Below, in pieces: positions 1 through 7,667 of a stretch of 64,000 nt of DNA. Where the stretch lies: the NCBI GenBank assembly GCA_035063765.1, contig JAPSFT010000001.1, positions 71,497 through 135,496 of the forward strand. The letters are read 5' to 3'. The notes under the pieces are model-generated. The model was not told where the DNA came from. It saw nothing but the letters and a program-made list of their open reading frames with translations, and did no database searches. Position 1 is the first letter of the stretch, and every line of letters starts with the position of its first letter. The position numbers and the translations under genes are program-made. This DNA comes from Deltaproteobacteria bacterium (lineage in GTDB: Bacteria > Myxococcota_A > UBA9160 > PR03).

Positions 1-1
1 C

Positions 2-640
2 GGCACCGACGACGAGAAGACGCTCTACGCGCTCGGCGTGAGCGTCGCCCGCAACCTCGAGCCGTTCGCGCTGAGCCCCGAGGAGGTCGACTTCGTGGTG
101 GCCGGGCTGCGTGACGAGCTGGCCGGCAAGGAGTCGGCAGTGCCCCTCGACCAGTTCGGCCCCCGGATCCGCACGCTCGCGGAGACGCGGGCCACGGCCA
201 CCGCCGCCAAGGAGAAGGAGGCCGGTCAGGCCTTCGCCGCCCAGGCCGCCGCCGAGCCGGGCGCCGTCAAGAAGCCCTCCGGGCTCGTGATCCGCACCAT
301 CCAGGAGGGCAGCGGCGCCTCCCCTGGCCCCGACGACAGCGTGAAGGTCCACTACACCGGCACGCTGCGCGACGGCAAGGTCTTCGACAGCTCGGTGAAG
401 CGCGGCGAGCCCGCCCAGTTCAAGCTCGGCGGCGTGGTCCCGTGCTGGACCGAGGCGCTCCAGACCATGAAGGTCGGCGGCAAGGCCCGGATCATCTGCC
501 CGGCCGAGATCGCCTACGGCGACCGCGGCTTCCCGGGCTCGATCCCGCCCGGCGCGACGCTCGCCTTCGAGGTCGAGCTGCTCGAGATCGTGAAGCCCGC
601 GGCGGCAACGCCGCCGGCGGCGGAGACGCCGGCCGAGTGA
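2..640 (+). CDS. FKBP-type peptidyl-prolyl cis-trans isomerase, 5' end missing
   Basis: The reading frame is open from the first bases of the window, so the start lies outside. The visible N-terminal part (TLYALGV and following helices) matches the dimerisation domain of FkpA/Mip-type isomerases. An Ala-rich linker follows, then a complete FKBP domain over about the last 110 residues (VHYTGTL, DGKVFDSS, GEPAQFKLGGVVPCW, IAYGDRG, IPPGATLAFEVELLEI). The family folds proteins in the periplasm by isomerising prolyl bonds. A signal peptide would be in the missing part. The short Pro/Ala tail is typical of this GC-rich genome. Confidence 0.9.
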   Translation, partial: GTDDEKTLYALGVSVARNLEPFALSPEEVDFVVAGLRDELAGKESAVPLDQFGPRIRTLAETRATATAAKEKEAGQAFAAQAAAEPGAVKKPSGLVIRTIQEGSGASPGPDDSVKVHYTGTLRDGKVFDSSVKRGEPAQFKLGGVVPCWTEALQTMKVGGKARIICPAEIAYGDRGFPGSIPPGATLAFEVELLEIVKPAAATPPAAETPAE

Positions 641-647
641 CCGTACG

Positions 648-680
648 GGGCCGGACGGAGGCTCGTCCTCCGCCCGGCCC
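648..680 (+). terminator. Hairpin terminator after the FKBP gene
   Basis: Eight bases after the isomerase stop there is a stem GGGCCGG-A-CGGAGG / CCTCCG-C-CCGGCCC with a 5-base loop (13 paired bases and one mismatch). No T-run follows, so it may act as a strong stem without a U-tract or as a partial attenuator. Confidence 0.5.
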
Positions 681-718
681 GCGCACCCCTGCCGGCGAGC
701 AGCCGGAGGAGACGAGCG

Positions 719-1792
719 TTGGCGGGCGAAACGCTGCGCTACGGGGTGATCGGGACCGGCATGATGGGCTGCGAGCACATCCGCAGCCTCGCGCTCCTGC
801 CCGGTGTCGAGGTGACGGCGATCGCCGATCCCCACGAGACCAGCCGCGGCTGGGCGCGCAGCGCCCTCGCGGGGCGTGCGGTCGAGGAGTACGCGGACTA
901 CCGCGAGCTCCTGCGCCGCGCAGCGGTGGACGTGGTCGTGGTCGCCACGCCGAACCACACCCACCACGAGGTGCTGCGCGCGGTCTTCGCGACGCACAAG
1001 CACGTACTCGTCGAGAAGCCGCTCTGCACCGAGGTCGGCGACTGCAAGCGCGTCGTCGAGGCAGCGGCACGCCACCCGGGGATCGTCTGGGTGGGCATGG
1101 AGTACCGCTACGTCCGTCCGCTCGCGCGCCTCGTCGAAGAGGTGCACGGCGGCGCGATCGGACGCCTGCGCATGCTGGCGATCCGCGAGCACCGCTACCC
1201 GTTCCTGCCGAAGGTCGGCGACTGGAACCGCTTCGCCCGCTACACGGGCGGCACCCTGGTCGAGAAGTGCTGCCACTTCTTCGATCTCATGAACCTGATC
1301 GCGCGCGAGCGGCCCTTGCGGGTCTATGCCTCGGGCGGCGCCGACGTGAATCACCGCGACGAGCGCTACGGGGGCGAGGTCCCCGACATCCTCGACAACG
1401 CCTTCGCGATCGTCGATTTCGAGGGCGGGGCCCGCGCGCTGCTCGACCTGTGCATGTTCGCCGAGCACTCCACCCACGAGATGGAGGTGGCCGCGACCGG
1501 CGACGCCGGCAAGGCCGAGGCCTTCGTGCCAGCGCAGCGCCTCGTGCTCACCCGGCGCGACCGCGACGAGCCCGCGACGATCGCCTTCCCGCCCGACCCG
1601 GGGCTCGCGGGCTCGGGCGCCCACCACGGCGCCACCTTCTTCGAGCACCTGGCCTTCCGCGACGCGATCCGCAGCGGCGGGCGGCCGGTGGTCTCGGTCG
1701 AGGACGGGGCGCTCGCCGTCGCGATGGGCGTTGCCGCCGAGCGCTCCGTGCGCGAGCGGCGGCCGGTGGAGCTGCGCGAGCTCGGGTCCTGA
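719..1792 (+). CDS. Gfo/Idh/MocA family NAD(P)-dependent oxidoreductase
   Basis: A 357-residue protein starting at TTG (719), preceded by GGAGGA at 705-710. The N-terminal Rossmann domain shows GxGxxG (GTGMMG near residue 12) and the family motif EKPLC near residue 100. The C-terminal half is the alpha/beta substrate domain (WNRFARYTGGTLVEK, H-bearing CCHFFD). These enzymes oxidise or reduce sugars, inositols or related polyols; the substrate cannot be told from sequence. It sits alone between the isomerase and a lipoprotein gene. Confidence 0.88.
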   Translation: MAGETLRYGVIGTGMMGCEHIRSLALLPGVEVTAIADPHETSRGWARSALAGRAVEEYADYRELLRRAAVDVVVVATPNHTHHEVLRAVFATHKHVLVEKPLCTEVGDCKRVVEAAARHPGIVWVGMEYRYVRPLARLVEEVHGGAIGRLRMLAIREHRYPFLPKVGDWNRFARYTGGTLVEKCCHFFDLMNLIARERPLRVYASGGADVNHRDERYGGEVPDILDNAFAIVDFEGGARALLDLCMFAEHSTHEMEVAATGDAGKAEAFVPAQRLVLTRRDRDEPATIAFPPDPGLAGSGAHHGATFFEHLAFRDAIRSGGRPVVSVEDGALAVAMGVAAERSVRERRPVELRELGS

Positions 1793-1892
1793 GCCCGGCC
1801 CGGCCGCCCCGCGCGCGCCGCCCGGGCCTTGGTTACCGTCGGGTCGATTCCGGCCCAGGCCGGCCCCCATGACCCCCTTCCCGGAGCTCCCG

Positions 1893-4409
1893 ATGCGCCC
1901 CCGGACCCTGCTCGCCGCCCCCCTGCTCCTGCTCCTGCTCGCCACCGGCTGCCACCCCCAGGGCCTCCTCCGGGTCTTCGGACTGGGCTTCCTGTCGCCC
2001 GCCCCGGGCCTCCTCTCCCTGGCCGGCGAGGAGCCCCTCGCGGTACGCCTCCACCTGCCCCTGCTCGGTCGCGTGCAGTCGCTCGAGGTCCTCCTCGACG
2101 GCGAGCCCGTCCTCGACCTCGCCGGCGGCGGTCTCACCCTCGAGCCGCGCCACACCGCGGCCGGAAGCCTTCCGGGCCTTCCCGCAGGCGCCTACGAGCT
2201 CGAGGCGCGCGCCGTCGTGCGCTTCCTCTTCTTCCTGCGCGTCCCGATGACGGCCCGGACCTCGCTCGAGCGGATCGCCCTCGATCGGCCCGACCGGTGC
2301 GAGATCCTGAACGACGTCGAGTGCCTGCTGCCCTTCCCCTCCTCGCGCTTCCTGGTCGCCGCCGACACGGCGACCGGTGTGCGGGTCGAGTACCCGGAGG
2401 GCTCCCTGCCGGACCTCTCGCAGCCGCTCCACCCGGCGGCCTTCGGCGGCCAGGACGGCTTCAGCCCCGGCGTCCAGGTGCTGATGCACTTCCCGGGCGG
2501 CGTGGACCCGGCCCTCTCGGGCGCCTCGCGGCTGCTCCCCGACTCGCGCAGCTACGGCGAGACGTCGCTCGGCCGGCGCAGCCCCACGCTGCTGCTCGAC
2601 GCCAGCGCCGGCATGAAGCCCGTCCTCCACTGGATCGAGCGCGACGCCCGCGCCGCCGCCGGCCCGTCGCCTGCGCGCGAGGTGCTCTTCCTGCGCCCGG
2701 GCGTGACGCTGAAGGGCGGCCACCGCTACGTCGTGGCGATGCGCAACCTCGTCCACCCGGACGGGACGCCGGTCGAGGCCGAGCCCGCCTTCGCCGCGCT
2801 GCGCGACGGGAGGCCGAGCGACATCCCCGCCCTCGAGGCGCGCCGGCCCGCGATGGAGCGGCTCTTCCGAAGGCTCCGGCGGGCAGGCGTGCGGCGCTCG
2901 GAGCTGGTGCTCGCCTTCGACTTCGTGGTGCAGAGCGACGCGGAGCTCACGGGCCCGATGCTCGCGATGCGCGACCAGGCCTTCGCGTGGCTCGAGGCCC
3001 AGGCCGGCCCGACCTTCACCGTGTTCCCGCTCGCCGCGCCCGGCGCGAGCGGCGAGGTCTCGATCGCGCACGACTGCGCGGCGCCCGGCGCACGCACCTG
3101 GCGGCAGCTGCGCGGAACCTTCCAGGTCCCGCTCTTCCTCTCCTCGGACCCCCTGCTCGAGCCGACCACCGGCGGCCGCCTCGTCGACGCCGACGGGGAC
3201 GGCCTCCCGGAGCCGCAGGGTGTCATGGACGCACCCTTCGCGATCACGATCCCCTGCGCCGTCCTCGACCCCGCCACGCCCCCCCTGCGGCCGATCGTGA
3301 CCGGCCACGGTCTGTTCGGGAACGGCGCCTCGGTGGTGGACGCGCCGCAGGGCTTCGGCGCGATCGAGCTCGCCCACGGCGGCCCGGACTTCCTGCGCAT
3401 CGCGGGTGCGACCGACTGGCTGGGGCTCTCGAGCCACGACTTCTCGATCGAGCACCTGTTCGACAACTTCATCCTCCAGGCCATCCTGCTCGACCCGAAC
3501 AACTTCGGCGCCCTGCCCGACCGGCTGCGCCAGGGCATGACCAACGCGCTCGTGCTCGGGCGCATGCTGCGCGAGGGCCGCTTCGCCGGCGATCCCGCCT
3601 TCCAGACCCCCGACGGCCGCGAGGTCTTCGCCGAGCCGAACGAGCGGCTCGACTACTTCGGGATCAGTCTCGGCGGGATCATGGGCACCTGGTTCGCGGC
3701 CACCTCGCCCGACGTCGGCAACGTCGCGCTCGACGTGCCGGCCGCGAACTTCTCGATCCTGATCCAGCGCTCGACCGCGATCGGCCTGATCGACTTCGCG
3801 CTGAACCTCCTGAACCCGGACCCGATGGTGCAGGCCCTCTTCTTCGGGCTCGCCGAGGAGCTCTGGGACTCGGCGGAGCCCTCGGGCTACCTGCACCACG
3901 TGACCCGCGCCCCGCTCCCCGGCAGCGGCGCGGCGAAGGACCTGCTCTACGCCGTCGCCGAGTTCGACGGCGTGGTCTCGAACGAGGCCAGCGAGATCGC
4001 GATCCGCACGCTCGGCCTGCCGAACCTCGCCGACACCCGGAGCGACGAGGGCTCCTCGGTCGCGGATCGGGCCGGCATCCCCGACGTGGCGCCGCCGCTC
4101 GACCCGAGCGACCCCCACTTCGTCGGCGCCACCACCTGGTACGACGCCGGCATGTACGGCGACCTCTCCGATCCCGCCCTCGCCGCCTTCGCCCCCCCGC
4201 TCGTGAACCGCAGCGTCGGCTCGCCCTGCGACCCCCACGGCCGCACGCTCCAGATCCCCGCCGAGGTGCGCCAGATCACGACCTTCCTCGACGACGGCGG
4301 CATCGACAGCTTCTGCGACGGCCTGTGCGACACGCTCGTGAGAGGGGGCGGCTTCGAGCCGTTCGAGATCCCGGGCGGTGCCGCCCAGCCCTGTGACCCG
4401 CTCCCGTAG
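1893..4409 (+). CDS. Large lipoprotein with alpha/beta-hydrolase (lipase-like) domain
   Basis: The preferred start is ATG 1893 with GGAGCT just upstream; an in-frame ATG at 1869 is possible. The first 20 residues form a signal peptide with a lipobox ending ATG-C, so the 838-residue protein should be lipid-anchored. The C-terminal half carries a nucleophile elbow (GISLGG) and a preceding HGLFGNG segment typical of alpha/beta hydrolases; the N-terminal half looks like a beta-rich extracellular domain. The substrate is unknown. Similar large hydrolase lipoproteins are common in deltaproteobacterial genomes (general knowledge, not searched). An extracellular esterase/lipase role is inference. Confidence 0.72.
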   Translation: MRPRTLLAAPLLLLLLATGCHPQGLLRVFGLGFLSPAPGLLSLAGEEPLAVRLHLPLLGRVQSLEVLLDGEPVLDLAGGGLTLEPRHTAAGSLPGLPAGAYELEARAVVRFLFFLRVPMTARTSLERIALDRPDRCEILNDVECLLPFPSSRFLVAADTATGVRVEYPEGSLPDLSQPLHPAAFGGQDGFSPGVQVLMHFPGGVDPALSGASRLLPDSRSYGETSLGRRSPTLLLDASAGMKPVLHWIERDARAAAGPSPAREVLFLRPGVTLKGGHRYVVAMRNLVHPDGTPVEAEPAFAALRDGRPSDIPALEARRPAMERLFRRLRRAGVRRSELVLAFDFVVQSDAELTGPMLAMRDQAFAWLEAQAGPTFTVFPLAAPGASGEVSIAHDCAAPGARTWRQLRGTFQVPLFLSSDPLLEPTTGGRLVDADGDGLPEPQGVMDAPFAITIPCAVLDPATPPLRPIVTGHGLFGNGASVVDAPQGFGAIELAHGGPDFLRIAGATDWLGLSSHDFSIEHLFDNFILQAILLDPNNFGALPDRLRQGMTNALVLGRMLREGRFAGDPAFQTPDGREVFAEPNERLDYFGISLGGIMGTWFAATSPDVGNVALDVPAANFSILIQRSTAIGLIDFALNLLNPDPMVQALFFGLAEELWDSAEPSGYLHHVTRAPLPGSGAAKDLLYAVAEFDGVVSNEASEIAIRTLGLPNLADTRSDEGSSVADRAGIPDVAPPLDPSDPHFVGATTWYDAGMYGDLSDPALAAFAPPLVNRSVGSPCDPHGRTLQIPAEVRQITTFLDDGGIDSFCDGLCDTLVRGGGFEPFEIPGGAAQPCDPLP

Positions 4410-4442
4410 CCGCGGCAGACGGGCGGGCACATGGCGGCCAGA

Positions 4443-4519
4443 TGGCGCCCCCGGGCTGACTCGAACAGCCGACACGCGGTTTAGGAAACCGCTGCTCTAT
4501 CCATCTGAGCTACGGGGGC
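4443..4519 (-). tRNA. tRNA-Arg (anticodon CCT)
   Basis: A full cloverleaf on the minus strand: acceptor stem GCCCCCG/CGGGGGC, D-arm GCTC...GAGC, anticodon stem GCGGT/ACCGC with loop TTCCTAA (anticodon CCT), T-arm GGCTG/CAGCC, discriminator G and encoded CCA. The bases 4481-4519, anticodon loop to 5' end, belong to a repeat that is also found at 13688-13728, so this half was exchanged when the neighbouring element integrated. The integrase gene reads toward the tRNA on the same strand, 44 bases upstream. Confidence 0.95.
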
Positions 4520-4521
4520 GG
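4481..4521. repeat. Left attachment repeat, inside tRNA-Arg
   Basis: A 41 bp sequence identical to 13688-13728. It begins exactly at the anticodon loop and runs through the D-arm and the 5' acceptor strand to 2 bases beyond the tRNA 5' end. It completes the functional tRNA with the chromosomal 3' half (4443-4480). Confidence 0.93.
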
Positions 4522-4563
4522 AAGTCCAGAACCTAACGAAAGTCGGGCACTTGGCGCGAGCGC

Positions 4564-5829
4564 TCATGCTGACGCTCCGTCCGTTTTCGCGAGGTGGGGG
4601 GACTTGTGGGGGGACTCGATCGCCTCGATTCGCGCGATCAGGTCCGCCGGGACCTCTCCCGGCTCCACCTCGAGCGCCCGGCGGTAGGCCCCGGCGCCGG
4701 CCCAGGTGGCGTAGTGGCGCGCCGTCGTGGCCACGTCCTGATGCCCGAGTTGGCCGCTGATGTACCCGAGCTGGATGCCCGCGGTCAGGAGTTGCGAGGC
4801 GAACGTATCGCGAAGATCCTTCGGCGTTCGGCCCGCGAGCCCGGCGGCAGCGCAGATCCCCTCGAAGTGCCGCCCCTGGTAGTTGCGGTGGATGTAGCCC
4901 GGGAGCACGCGGGCTGAGGGCTCCGGCTGCCCCTGCGCCACGTAGAACTCCCGCAGGAGCCGCCGCAGGCGGCGCGAGAGCGCCACCTCCCGGCTTCGGC
5001 CGCTCTTCGGGGCCTCCTCGTACTTGCCCCGGGCCACGCTCGCGCGGATCACGAGCGCCCGGGTCACGTCGTCAGGGTCCCCGCCCCAGCGCACGTCCCG
5101 CCAGCGAAGCCCGGCCACCTCGCCAGCGCGCAGGCCAGCGTCGAGCATGAGCAGGGTCGCGACGTGCGAAGCCTGCGCTTCGCGCCGGGGGCGCCCGTTC
5201 CCGAAGCGCCGCTCGTACTCCACGCGCGAGGCGGTCACCAGCGCCCCGAGCTGCGCCGGCTCCTCGATCGGCCGGATGCTGCCGCCCTGCGCGGCCTCGG
5301 CCCGGCCCCGCTTCGAGCGGCGGCGCCGGCGGAGCGTCCCCCGGAACGTGTCGACCGGGTTCGCGTCGATCAGCTCGAGGTCCACGGCGTAGCCGAACAC
5401 GCCCGAGAGCGCGGAAAGCAGCGTCAGGCCCGTTCGCTCGTGTCGCCCGCGGCCTTCCACCTCGCGATACCACCAGTCGAGCAGGGTCGCGCGCCGGATG
5501 TCGCTCGCGCGCATCGCGCCGAAGTAGCGGCGAAGCTCACCGTCCGCGCCGAGCACGCGGTCGCGATCGTCCCGCGTCGTGCCCGACAGGTGGCCGGTCG
5601 CTTCCTTGAGGTAGCGCTCGGCCAGGGCGCCAAAGGTGTGCGCGGCCTCGCGGCCGGCGCGCTCCGCCCGCTTCCGCAAGTAGGCATCCCGCACCGCCGC
5701 CGCCGCATCCCAGTCGGCCTCTTCGGTGGAGAAGCGCACGCGCTGGCCGTCGAGCACGGCCTCGAAGTAGACCACGGCCCCGCGTCGGGTCAGGTTCCGG
5801 TACTTCGCGCCCTTCGGCTTCGCCTTCAT
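4564..5829 (-). CDS. int: Tyrosine-type site-specific recombinase (integrase)
   Basis: A 421-residue protein. The ATG at 5829 is chosen because GAGGAG lies just upstream; an upstream ATG at 5940 lacks support. There is an arm-binding type N-terminal region, a SAM-like core-binding domain, and a catalytic domain with box I DAGLRAGEVAGLRW, a Lys region (APKSGRSREVAL), LRDTFAS in place of the usual HxxR segment, LGHQDVATTARHY with His and the terminal nucleophile Tyr. The Asp replacing His in LRDTF occurs in many phage integrases. Its 3' end overlaps a repeat pair that may be an arm site, and the gene points at the tRNA it integrated into. Confidence 0.95.
   Translation of the reverse strand: MKAKPKGAKYRNLTRRGAVVYFEAVLDGQRVRFSTEEADWDAAAAVRDAYLRKRAERAGREAAHTFGALAERYLKEATGHLSGTTRDDRDRVLGADGELRRYFGAMRASDIRRATLLDWWYREVEGRGRHERTGLTLLSALSGVFGYAVDLELIDANPVDTFRGTLRRRRRSKRGRAEAAQGGSIRPIEEPAQLGALVTASRVEYERRFGNGRPRREAQASHVATLLMLDAGLRAGEVAGLRWRDVRWGGDPDDVTRALVIRASVARGKYEEAPKSGRSREVALSRRLRRLLREFYVAQGQPEPSARVLPGYIHRNYQGRHFEGICAAAGLAGRTPKDLRDTFASQLLTAGIQLGYISGQLGHQDVATTARHYATWAGAGAYRRALEVEPGEVPADLIARIEAIESPHKSPHLAKTDGASA
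4594..4616. repeat. Left arm-type repeat pair (GTGGGGGGACT x2)
   Basis: Two copies of GTGGGGGGACT, 12 bases apart, inside the 3' end of the integrase gene and about 73 bases from the attachment core. The same double motif, in the same orientation, occurs at 13550-13572 near the other end (21 of 23 bases identical). The position and pairing suggest integrase arm-binding or excisionase sites. Confidence 0.6.
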
Positions 5830-5962
5830 GGTTGCTCCTCGTTCGGCGCCGCATCCGCGGGCACCCGTCGGGTGAGAGGCTACGTCAGAAACGGCCCAGC
5901 CCAGCAACCCCCCTTGCGCGCATCTCGGGTGCGCCGGCACGTTCGGGCTCGGGGGGTGCGGC

Positions 5963-6475
5963 TTGAACGCCGATCAGGCCGTGTGGCGCTACCACCGCCT
6001 GCGCGCGGGTCTCTCGGCGCCGCGGAGCCAGGATGCCGCCGCCGTGCGCGGCTATCTGCTCGCGGCGCGCTGCACCTGCGGAGGCGAGGAGCGCCACGAA
6101 GTGCACAGCGCGCGCGGGCGCGCATGGGTCATGCGCTGCGCGCGCTGCGGACGCGCCTGGCGCCGGGAGCTCGCCTTCGTGCCGCGCGCCGCGATCCAGG
6201 GCGGACGCACCGTGCGCGAGCCCGCGGCGCTCGCCGATCTGGCGACGCTCGCCCGCTGCCTCGAGACGCTCGACCCCTGGCAGCGGCGCGTGATCGAGCA
6301 CTACGTCGCCTGGCCGGGCCCGGGCCGCGCCGACACGGGCATCGCACTCCTCGCGAGCGAACACTGGGCCGAGGCGCCCTTCGCGTGGACGCAGCACCGG
6401 GTCCGCCTGCTGCTGCGCACGGCGCGCGAGGCGCTCGACGCCGAGCTCGCCCGCCGCGGCCTCGCGCAGCACTAG
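5963..6475 (+). CDS. Zinc-ribbon / HTH-like protein of the element
   Basis: A 170-residue protein, the only rightward gene in the element, starting at TTG 5963 and divergent from the integrase. Two CxC/CxxC knuckles (CTCG near residue 37 and CARC near 59) suggest a zinc ribbon. The C-terminal 65 residues (LDPWQRRVIEHY...TQHRVRLLLRTAREAL) resemble a sigma-region-4 or ArpU/Q-type helix-turn-helix. The combination suggests a transcription activator or antiterminator of late genes, but this is inference; no named family is certain. Its 3' end overlaps the stop of the convergent gene at 6472. Confidence 0.55.
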   Translation: MNADQAVWRYHRLRAGLSAPRSQDAAAVRGYLLAARCTCGGEERHEVHSARGRAWVMRCARCGRAWRRELAFVPRAAIQGGRTVREPAALADLATLARCLETLDPWQRRVIEHYVAWPGPGRADTGIALLASEHWAEAPFAWTQHRVRLLLRTAREALDAELARRGLAQH

Positions 6476-6696
6476 GAGCGCCCCTCGATTCGCGCCTGCA
6501 AGCGCTCGCGCATCGCCTCCGGGTCGAGCTCGAGCGCCGCGCACCAGAACTCGCAGCGCGGGCCGCGCAGGAAGTCGAGCGCCGCAGCGCGGGCGGCCTC
6601 CGCCGCGGCGGGCCCGGGAGGCCGCATGGCGTCGTTCACGGCGTGCTCGAGGAGCCCCGCCGCGAGCCGGCGGACGTCCTCGCCGCTGAGCTCCAT
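6472..6696 (-). CDS. Small conserved-looking phage-type protein, 74 aa
   Basis: Starts at ATG 6696, two bases after the stop of the upstream terminase-like gene, so it is probably translationally coupled. It is helical, with a CEFWC segment near residue 49. The function is not known. The position directly after the packaging-type gene suggests a head or packaging accessory role. Confidence 0.55.
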   Translation of the reverse strand: MELSGEDVRRLAAGLLEHAVNDAMRPPGPAAAEAARAAALDFLRGPRCEFWCAALELDPEAMRERLQARIEGRS

Positions 6697-6698
6697 CG

Positions 6699-7163
6699 TC
6701 ACGGCGCCTTCCGCTTGCGCGCCACGAGCCGCGGGCGCGGCGGCGTCGCGAGCGCCTCGAGCGCCTCGCGGACGAGCTCGCCGAGGGCGGCCTGCAGCGC
6801 CGGCACCGATGCGAGGCCTACGAGCAGCGGGGCCCACCGCGCAGGGAGCGCCCGGAGGTGCCGGGCGACGTGCGCCCTCGCGCCGGCGACAGCCTCGCGC
6901 GCGGCCTGCGCGCCGACGAGCTCGCTGCGGAGCCGCTCGTTCGCCATCGCCTGCGCGTCGGCCTTCTCCTTCGCGAGCCGCGTCCACTCCCGGAGCCGGA
7001 CCGTGCGCGCGTCCTCGCGGCTGCGCGCCCGGGCCTCGAGCACGGCCTGGGCCGCCGCCAGGTCCTCGCGGGTGCGGATCGGGCGCACGATGCCGTCGGC
7101 CAGGAGGCGCCGAAGGTGCCGCTCGCTGATGCCGAGGGCCGTCGCGGCCTCACGCTGGCGCAT
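6699..7163 (-). CDS. Putative terminase small subunit, Nu1-like
   Basis: A 154-residue protein. Residues 4-28 form a MerR/Nu1-like winged helix-turn-helix (REAATALGISERHLRRLLADGI), followed by a charged coiled-coil (ARSREDARTVRLREW, AKEKADAQAMANERLRSEL) and a basic C-terminus. This HTH-plus-coiled-coil layout is typical of Nu1-type small terminases, which recognise cos DNA. The gene lies 3' of the capsid gene. It could also be a different HTH regulator. No large terminase is present in the element. Confidence 0.55.
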   Translation of the reverse strand: MRQREAATALGISERHLRRLLADGIVRPIRTREDLAAAQAVLEARARSREDARTVRLREWTRLAKEKADAQAMANERLRSELVGAQAAREAVAGARAHVARHLRALPARWAPLLVGLASVPALQAALGELVREALEALATPPRPRLVARKRKAP

Positions 7164-7206
7164 GGTCTACACCCCCTCGCGTCGGACGGACGGACACGGG
7201 TTTCGC

Positions 7207-7234
7207 GGGCCGGCGCCTAGGCCTAGCCGGCGCG
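7207..7234. other. Palindromic tract upstream of the small-terminase-like gene
   Basis: Between two genes of the element lies CTAGGCCTAG, a perfect palindrome, flanked on both sides by the self-complementary sequence GCCGGC. It may be an operator or an attenuating hairpin ahead of the terminase-like gene. Confidence 0.3.
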
Positions 7235-7285
7235 CGCGCGTACCCGCTTTCCGAACCCCCAGGAAGGACCCGCCCTCGCTGCTCC

Positions 7286-7588
7286 TCAATGGAGCCGGCC
7301 GCGCGCGAGGAGCGCGCCGAGCCGCGGCGCCGTTGCGGGGTCGGCCAGAAGCTCCGCCCCCTTCTCGCGCGCGACGAGGTCGATGCAGGCATCGACGAGC
7401 TCGTGTGCCTCGACCGCGCGCACCGGCTCCGCCTCGAGCGGGAGCAGGGCCCCGTAGAGGCGCAGCCCGCCCGCCAGGAGCGCCGCCAGGTGCTCGGGCT
7501 CGAGGAGTGCGCCGAGCTCGCGCAGCGGGATCAGCACCGGCTCGGGCGTCTCGTAGGCGGCGCGCAGCCGCGGCAGATCCCATTGCAT
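7286..7588 (-). CDS. Uncharacterised small protein downstream of the capsid gene, 100 aa
   Basis: An acidic, mostly helical 100-residue protein (ATG 7588) rich in Leu and Ala, with no recognisable motif. In phage head modules the gene directly after the capsid often encodes a head-tail connector or decoration protein; nothing in this sequence proves that. The neighbours on the same strand are the protease-capsid fusion upstream and the terminase-like gene downstream. Confidence 0.5.
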   Translation of the reverse strand: MQWDLPRLRAAYETPEPVLIPLRELGALLEPEHLAALLAGGLRLYGALLPLEAEPVRAVEAHELVDACIDLVAREKGAELLADPATAPRLGALLARGRLH

Positions 7589-7667
7589 CCGTGTGTACCT
7601 CTCGAGCTCACCCGCCCGCGCCGGCCGTGATGGGGGCAGCCGGCGCGAGCGGGTGGCCCTGACGCGC

